Part shown: in pieces, positions 1-3,830 of the stretch
How positions within the stretch are numbered: the first letter of the stretch is position 1
Layout: each line of letters starts with the position of its first letter
NCBI GenBank assembly: GCA_002771395.1
Contig: PCSS01000021.1
Location: forward strand, 1-6,056
Origin: Bacteroidetes bacterium CG23_combo_of_CG06-09_8_20_14_all_32_9
Lineage (GTDB): Bacteria; Bacteroidota; Bacteroidia; Bacteroidales; GWA2-32-17
Direction: 5' to 3'
DNA: 6,056 nucleotides
Position numbers and translations under genes: made by a program
Notes under the pieces: generated by a model
Told to the model about the DNA's origin: nothing
The model's database searches: none
The model's input: only the letters and a program-made list of their open reading frames with translations

Positions 1-1
1 G

Positions 2-35
2 AAAAAGATTGATATTACAGACAAACACTAATTAT
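2..35 (+). repeat. Right end of a MITE-like repeated element (partial, runs off the window)
   Basis: By hand alignment this stretch matches 1721-1754, the right end of the element described at 1528-1751, at about 27 of 34 positions in the same orientation. Its reverse complement also matches the left end of that element (1525-1545) at about 20 of 21 positions, sharing ATAATTAGTG followed by TTGTCTGTAA. The outermost bases CACTAAT are followed by TA, as they are at 1751. I infer that a second copy ends here and that its body lies left of the window. Only one end is visible, so it could also be a solo end or a shorter relative. Confidence 0.5.
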
Positions 36-85
36 CTTCAAAAATTCATATTTTTTTTAATTTAAAAATATTCTAAATAAAAATT

Positions 86-1369
86 ATGAATAAATTAACT
101 CCTGAATTATTTAAAAAAAACAGGGCAAAACTTGCAGTATTACTGAAACCGGGTTCAATTGCAATTATTTGTTCAGCAGCACACTCCCTTCGTACAAGGA
201 GTTTGTATAATGAATACAGGCAAAGCTCAAATATGCTTTATTTAACCGGTATTATGCAGGAAGATACTACGTTGGTACTTTTTCCCGACCATCCAAAAAA
301 AGAATTTCGTGAAGTATTATTTATTCGTTATACCGATGAAAAAACGCTTAGGTGGGAAGGTTACAAACATTCTAAACACGAAGCTACCTTAATTTCTGGA
401 ATAGACAATGTTAAATGGAATAGCGAGTTAATAAAGTTTTTATCGGCAATATTTAAAAGCGCCTCATACATTTATCTCGAAATGGGTGATGAATGGCCTG
501 CCGAAGATGCACCTGCCGCCATATCCTATCGTTTTGCAGAAAAAATTAAAAAGGAATACCCGTCTCATAGTTTTAAAAAAATTGTACCGCTTATTAATAA
601 GCTCCGAATGGTAAAAGAAAATGTTGAGATTGAAATAATTAAAGAAGCTATAGAAATTACTAACCACACATTTTGCGAAATTCTTCCACTTATAAAACCC
701 GGTCTTTATGAAAATGAAATTGAAGCCGAAATTACTATGCGCTTTACAAAAAACGGAAGATGCCCGCACGCATATTTACCAATTATTGCCAGCGGAAGAA
801 ATTCAACCATATTACATTATAATATAAATCGTTCTGAATTATTTTCCGGCGATGTGCTTTTACTTGATTTTGGCGCCGAAAAAGCCGGTTATGCTTCAGA
901 CCTTTCAAGGACAGTTCCCATTTCGGGAAATTTTACAAAACGACAGGCTGATATTTATAAATCAGTTCTTAAAATAATGAATGAAGCAAAAAAACTTATG
1001 GTTCCGGGGAACACCATATATAATATAAACAAAATTGCAGGCAGTATGATGGAAGAAGAATTAGTGCGACTAAAACTATTAAATATAAGCGATATACGAA
1101 AACAGAATAAAAAAAAACCTCTTTATAAAAAATATTATATGCACGGAACTTCGCATTTTATTGGTCTTGATGTTCATGACTGTGGAAACCCCAAAATTTC
1201 ACTTAGAAAAGGTATGCTCCTTAGCTGTGAGCCCGGTATTTATATTAAAGAAGAAGGTATTGGCATCCGCCTCGAAAATGATATTCTTGTTGATAAAGTT
1301 CCAATTGATTTAATGGATAATATTCCGGTTGAAATGGAAGAAATAGAGGAATTGATGAGAAGGCGATAG
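86..1369 (+). CDS. pepP: Xaa-Pro aminopeptidase (aminopeptidase P, M24B family)
   Basis: This is a cytoplasmic metallopeptidase predicted to remove the N-terminal residue from peptides whose second residue is proline. The 427-residue length is close to that of E. coli PepP. Residues 1 to about 130 form the AMP_N-type N-terminal domain, and about 170-420 form the pita-bread catalytic domain. All five dinuclear metal ligands are readable by motif: Asp261 in LLDFGAE, Asp272 in SDLSRTVP, His357 in HGTSHFIGLDVHD, Glu382 in CEPGIY and Glu397 in IRLEND. His244 (LHY) and His364 (VHD) match the conserved substrate-site histidines, and Arg395 precedes the last ligand. The enzyme therefore looks active. 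The ATG at 86 is the first start after an in-frame TAA at 74-76. The leader is A/T-rich with no Shine-Dalgarno sequence, and no convincing promoter box is visible in the 85 bases available. It stands alone: the next intact gene begins about 550 bases downstream. Its stop codon lies inside a small GGCGAYAG tandem repeat. Confidence 0.95.
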   Translation: MNKLTPELFKKNRAKLAVLLKPGSIAIICSAAHSLRTRSLYNEYRQSSNMLYLTGIMQEDTTLVLFPDHPKKEFREVLFIRYTDEKTLRWEGYKHSKHEATLISGIDNVKWNSELIKFLSAIFKSASYIYLEMGDEWPAEDAPAAISYRFAEKIKKEYPSHSFKKIVPLINKLRMVKENVEIEIIKEAIEITNHTFCEILPLIKPGLYENEIEAEITMRFTKNGRCPHAYLPIIASGRNSTILHYNINRSELFSGDVLLLDFGAEKAGYASDLSRTVPISGNFTKRQADIYKSVLKIMNEAKKLMVPGNTIYNINKIAGSMMEEELVRLKLLNISDIRKQNKKKPLYKKYYMHGTSHFIGLDVHDCGNPKISLRKGMLLSCEPGIYIKEEGIGIRLENDILVDKVPIDLMDNIPVEMEEIEELMRRR

Positions 1370-1382
1370 GGCGACAGGGCGA
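1362..1382 (+). repeat. Short tandem repeat of GGCGAYAG over the pepP stop codon
   Basis: GGCGATAG (1362-1369), GGCGACAG (1370-1377) and a partial GGCGA (1378-1382) follow each other without a gap. The TAG of the first unit is the aminopeptidase stop codon. The tract is G-rich in an otherwise A/T-rich stretch. What it does, if anything, is not apparent. Confidence 0.6.
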
Positions 1383-1452
1383 ATTTGTATAAAAAACTTT
1401 CGTTTTATCTCAAAAATTAATATTACTTTAACAATTTCTTAACCATTAAATG

Positions 1453-1460
1453 TAATTTTG
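1453..1460 (+). promoter_or_regulatory. Candidate Bacteroidota -7 box of the interrupted PiT pseudogene
   Basis: TAATTTTG fits the TAnnTTTG -7 consensus of Bacteroidota primary-sigma promoters. It lies about 40 bases before the ATG at 1502, a sensible distance for a leader. No TTTG-like -33 element is visible 19-21 bases upstream, and such an 8-mer can occur by chance in A/T-rich DNA, so support is modest. Confidence 0.3.
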
Positions 1461-1527
1461 CAATTGCTATAGTTTTATTTGCTTCAATAATAAATGCTTT
1501 TATGGAAGGGTATTATTTGCAATTATA

Positions 1528-1751
1528 ATTAGTGCTTGTCTGTAAAGTCGAGAAAACTTGCAAATTTATGTCATATTTTTAATTCTGAACTCATGAAGAC
1601 AATGTATAAAGGTATATGGTATAAGGGTTTAGCCCTCATTATAACTTTCCGAAAGTTTGCAAAGGCCATGGCTCCGTTAACTTTCGGAAAGTTCCCTATA
1701 CCCCTATACCCCAATAAATTAAAAATGCTGATATTATGGGCAGACACTAAT
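1528..1751. mobile_element. MITE-like non-coding element with inverted ends and a candidate TA target duplication
   Basis: The left end begins ATTAGTG (1528-1534) and the right end finishes CACTAAT (1745-1751). The inverted match extends outward to 10 bases (1525-1534 with 1745-1754) and continues imperfectly inward, with GTCTG and TAA shared after a small gap. TA flanks both ends (1526-1527 and 1752-1753), as expected for Tc1/mariner-IS630-type insertions, although in DNA this A/T-rich a TA is weak evidence alone. The stronger argument is that excising 226 bases (1528-1753) rejoins the PiT remnant in frame. At 224 bp with no plausible transposase frame it would depend on a transposase encoded elsewhere. 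The interior is dominated by a nested palindrome (1611-1710). A related end occurs at 2-35. The exact boundary is uncertain by a few bases. Confidence 0.6.
1611..1710. repeat. Nested imperfect inverted repeat (palindromic core of the element)
   Basis: Two 15-mers, AACTTTCCGAAAGTT (1643-1657) and AACTTTCGGAAAGTT (1679-1693), are exact reverse complements of each other. Each is also a near-palindrome on its own. Between them lies GCCATGGC (1665-1672), close to the centre of symmetry. Outside them, the left arm (1611-1627, GGTATATGGTATAAGGG) pairs imperfectly with the right arm (1694-1710, CCCTATACCCCTATACC). The left side also has an unpaired 15-base stretch (1628-1642) that can form a small AGGG/CCCT hairpin. 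RNA or single-stranded DNA from this stretch could fold into a long hairpin or a cruciform. Confidence 0.7.
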
Positions 1752-1883
1752 TATTCTTTGACTACTGTAACAAATTTAGTAATGGGTGTATCAAACGATT
1801 CGGTTAATTTTTTAAATTCTGATGTAGCGTCAAAAGTTGTTTCATTATGATTAATAATGAGGCTAAAGTAAAATTTATGTGGT

Positions 1884-1891
1884 TAACTTTG
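1884..1891 (+). promoter_or_regulatory. Candidate promoter -7 box of the DUF47-PiT operon
   Basis: TAACTTTG matches TAnnTTTG and ends 29 bases before the ATG at 1921, so transcription would start near 1898 and leave a leader of roughly 20 bases. No clear TTTG-like -33 element is seen at the expected distance. It is the only good box in the 70 bases between the pseudogene remnant and the operon. Confidence 0.45.
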
Positions 1892-1920
1892 TAAAACAAA
1901 AATATTAAAATTTAAGCGAT

Positions 1921-2568
1921 ATGGGTATCAACAAATTTTTTCAAATTCTTGTTCCTAAAGACAAAAAGTTTTATCCTTATTTTAATGCAGCTTCCGATAA
2001 CCTGGTAGATGTATCCCTTGTTTTATGTGAATTGATGAAAGCAAATTCATGGGATGAACGAATTCCATTAATTAATAAAATTAAGGCATTAGAAAAAAAG
2101 GGTGATGACATTACTCATAATATGTTTGATTTACTGAATCAATCTTTTATTACACCTTTTGACCGTGAAGATATGAATGCTCTTATTTCTTCGATAGATG
2201 ATGTAGTAGATTATATTAACGGTTCGGCGCAACGTTTTCTCTTATACAAACCACAATCTGTACCTGTTGAATTTATTAAACTTGCCGACTTGATACTTGA
2301 TGGAAGCAAAACCATTAAAATAGCGATACAACACATACAAGACCTGAAAAAACCTGGAGAAATAAAAAAAGCATGTATTCGTGTTAATGAAATTGAAAAT
2401 TTAGCGGATGATATTTATCATATAGGATTATCTCAACTTTTTGAATATGAAACAAATACAATTGAACTTATAAAGAAAAAAGAAATTTTTCAAGTGTTGG
2501 AAAAAGCTACCGACAAACTCGAAGATGCTTCAGATGTTTTAAAATCTATTTTAATTAAACAGGTATAA
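1921..2568 (+). CDS. DUF47 (PhoU-like) protein, partner of the PiT permease
   Basis: This is a 215-residue, all-helical protein of the DUF47/PhoU_div family, the usual size. Members are generally encoded beside PiT permeases and are thought to regulate or assist them at the cytoplasmic face, in the way PhoU acts on Pst. The two PhoU-type metal-binding repeats are visible as acidic E/D-x3-D patterns: Glu58-Asp62-Asp63 with Asp81-Asp84 and Asp93-Asp94-Asp97 in the first half, and Glu159-Asp163-Asp164 with Glu194-Asp198-Asp202 in the second. There is no signal peptide or membrane segment. The short hydrophobic start (GINKFFQILVPKDKKFYPYF) is typical of the family N-terminus and supports the ATG at 1921. 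The stop overlaps the next start in TAATG, so translation is probably coupled. A TAACTTTG box upstream is the likely promoter. The exact function of the family is less settled than the family assignment. Confidence 0.92.
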   Translation: MGINKFFQILVPKDKKFYPYFNAASDNLVDVSLVLCELMKANSWDERIPLINKIKALEKKGDDITHNMFDLLNQSFITPFDREDMNALISSIDDVVDYINGSAQRFLLYKPQSVPVEFIKLADLILDGSKTIKIAIQHIQDLKKPGEIKKACIRVNEIENLADDIYHIGLSQLFEYETNTIELIKKKEIFQVLEKATDKLEDASDVLKSILIKQV

Positions 2569-3557
2569 TGAGTACACTGGTAATAATAATTATTGGGTTA
2601 GCTTTTATTTATGATTTTATAAATGGAATGAATGATGCGGCAAATTCAGTTGCTACAATTGTTGCAACCCGGGTTCTTTCTCCATTTACAGCAGTAATAT
2701 GGGCTGCTTTTTTTAATTTTGCAGCTTATTTTATTTTCGGTTTGCATGTCGCTAATACTATGGGCAAAGGTATTGTTGAGCCGCATATCATTGAACCTTG
2801 GTTTGTTTTTTCTGCGTTTGCAGGAGCTTCTTTATGGTCATATTTCTGCACCCACTTTGGTTTACCTATAAGCGTTTCGCATGCATTGATTGGCGGCATG
2901 GTTGGACCGGCATTATTTGTTTATGGTTCGCATGCTGTTGTAGCATCAGGAATTATTAAAGTTTTTATTTTCATTTTTCTTGCTCCTATTATTGGTTTTA
3001 TATTGGGATATTTGTTAATGATTTTGACAAAATATATGCTGAGAAAATCAAAACCCGGAAAAGTTGATTCATGGTTTAGAATTTTGCAATTGGCATCCTC
3101 AGCTTTTTTTAGTCTTGGTCATGGCAGTAACGATGCTCAAAAAACAATGGGAATTATTGCTTTATTATTATTTAGTACCGGATATTTAGGTCCTGAATTT
3201 TATGTGCCGCAATGGGTGGTTATCTCTTGTTATATAGCCATAGCATTAGGTACTTTCACTGGCGGCCGAAAAGTTATTAAAACCATGGGGGTAAACCTTA
3301 CCGATTTAAAACCGGTTCACGGATTTTCGGCAGAAATAGCAGGCGCTTTAACATTAATGATGTCTTCTTTTATGGGTATCCCTGTAAGTACAACACATAC
3401 AATTTCCGGCGCTATTATGGGCGTTGGTGTTTCCCGCCGTGTTTCAGCAGTGCGATGGAAAATTGCGCAAAATATCGTAGGGGCTTGGATATTAACTATT
3501 CCTATGACCATGATTGTTTCTGGATTACTATATATGTTTATTCGTTTATTTGTGTAG
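2568..3557 (+). CDS. pit: Inorganic phosphate transporter, PiT family (short form)
   Basis: This is a polytopic inner-membrane permease of 329 residues predicted to import inorganic phosphate by ion symport. The family's duplicated signature is clear. The N-terminal half has NGMNDAANSVAT (19-30) and GLPISVSHALIGG (98-110). The C-terminal half has HGSNDAQKTMG (185-195) and IPVSTTHTISG (271-281). About ten hydrophobic segments are visible. It is much shorter than E. coli PitA (about 500 residues) because the two halves are separated by only a short hydrophilic loop (about 155-170, LRKSKPGKVDSW); this compact form is the one commonly paired with DUF47. The start ATG overlaps the DUF47 stop by one base, so the two form one translational unit. 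Some PiT relatives carry sulfate, but the DUF47 partner and the pyrophosphatase downstream favour phosphate. No strong terminator is visible after it. Confidence 0.93.
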   Translation: MSTLVIIIIGLAFIYDFINGMNDAANSVATIVATRVLSPFTAVIWAAFFNFAAYFIFGLHVANTMGKGIVEPHIIEPWFVFSAFAGASLWSYFCTHFGLPISVSHALIGGMVGPALFVYGSHAVVASGIIKVFIFIFLAPIIGFILGYLLMILTKYMLRKSKPGKVDSWFRILQLASSAFFSLGHGSNDAQKTMGIIALLLFSTGYLGPEFYVPQWVVISCYIAIALGTFTGGRKVIKTMGVNLTDLKPVHGFSAEIAGALTLMMSSFMGIPVSTTHTISGAIMGVGVSRRVSAVRWKIAQNIVGAWILTIPMTMIVSGLLYMFIRLFV

Positions 3558-3622
3558 TTTTTCCCTGAGGGCAACGACTTTGTAGCAAAAAATAACAGGC
3601 GGATGAGTTACATTTTTTTTAC

Positions 3623-3653
3623 TTGTAATATATTTAAAAGAATTTTACTTTTG
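3623..3653 (+). promoter_or_regulatory. Distal promoter P1 upstream of hppA (TTG, 20-nt spacer, TACTTTTG)
   Basis: TACTTTTG (3646-3653) matches the Bacteroidota -7 consensus TAnnTTTG. A TTG (3623-3625) lies 20 bases upstream, within the spacing expected for the -33 element. The inferred transcription start is near 3660, giving a leader of about 170 bases before the pyrophosphatase ATG. It is the best complete promoter in the window. Confidence 0.55.
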
Positions 3654-3773
3654 CAGTCTAAAATTTAACGCGGAATTTATATATCATGTTAAATTGCAGT
3701 ATGTCGAAAAAAAAAATTATTGTAACTACTCAGCCCATGTTCTTTTTAGCCACAGATTATACCAATTTATTTT

Positions 3774-3781
3774 TACTTTTG
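3774..3781 (+). promoter_or_regulatory. Proximal promoter box P2 upstream of hppA
   Basis: A second TACTTTTG lies inside the same 12-mer, TTTTACTTTTGC, as the distal box (3771-3782 here, 3643-3654 there). It ends 49 bases before the ATG at 3831. No clear TTTG is seen about 20 bases upstream, so it is a weaker promoter call than P1 despite its better distance to the gene. Confidence 0.4.
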
Positions 3782-3830
3782 CGGGTAAGTAGTAACGAAT
3801 TATTAATTATAAACACTTAAATTTAAAAAG

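Larger units (their letters stand above)
1502..1859 (+). pseudogene. Remnant of a second PiT-family phosphate transporter, interrupted by a MITE-like element
   Basis: The 5' piece (ATG at 1502) encodes MEGYYLQL and then runs into the element. The 3' piece, from 1754, encodes LVMGVSNDSVNFLNSDVASK and a few more residues. That string closely resembles the N-terminal signature of the long PiT permeases of Bacteroidota, roughly LVVGVSNDAVNFLNSAIGSK as I remember it. Deleting the element plus one copy of the flanking TA joins the pieces in one frame, with the signature around residues 17-35, near where it sits in the family. After SKVVSL comes TGA (1848-1850), then Leu-Ile-Met, in register with the family's SKxxxx(K/R)(V/I)IM, so the stop replaces a Lys/Arg codon (CGA to TGA is one change). 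Homology fades after about 1860; the remaining several hundred residues are missing. Thr and Asn residues in what should be a membrane helix also point to decay. A TTG-initiated 104-codon open frame at 1536-1850 is a by-product of element plus fragment. The family call is recognition by eye, not a search result. Confidence 0.7.

Noticed and set aside
464..769. Reverse-strand frame of 101 codons inside pepP
   Set aside because: It lies opposite conserved aminopeptidase coding sequence, and its low-complexity Phe/Asn-rich product is typical of antisense A/T-rich codons.
1389..1408. Possible terminator after pepP (AAAAC/GTTTT stem)
   Set aside because: The stem is only five mostly A-T pairs with no following T-run, too weak to call in DNA of this composition.
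1536..1850. 104-codon open frame from a TTG start
   Set aside because: It starts inside the MITE-like element, crosses the palindrome and then reads the PiT remnant. Only the last part resembles a protein, so it is not an independent gene.
3564..3572. CCCTGAGGG after the PiT stop as a terminator hairpin
   Set aside because: It is a near-palindrome with only one base between the arms, so it cannot form a normal hairpin loop, and no T-run follows closely.
3745..3762. TTTTTAGCCACAGATTATAC, resembling an intergenic repeat I associate with Bacteroidota genomes
   Set aside because: Only one short copy is visible and the resemblance is from memory, so a repeat call cannot be supported from this window.
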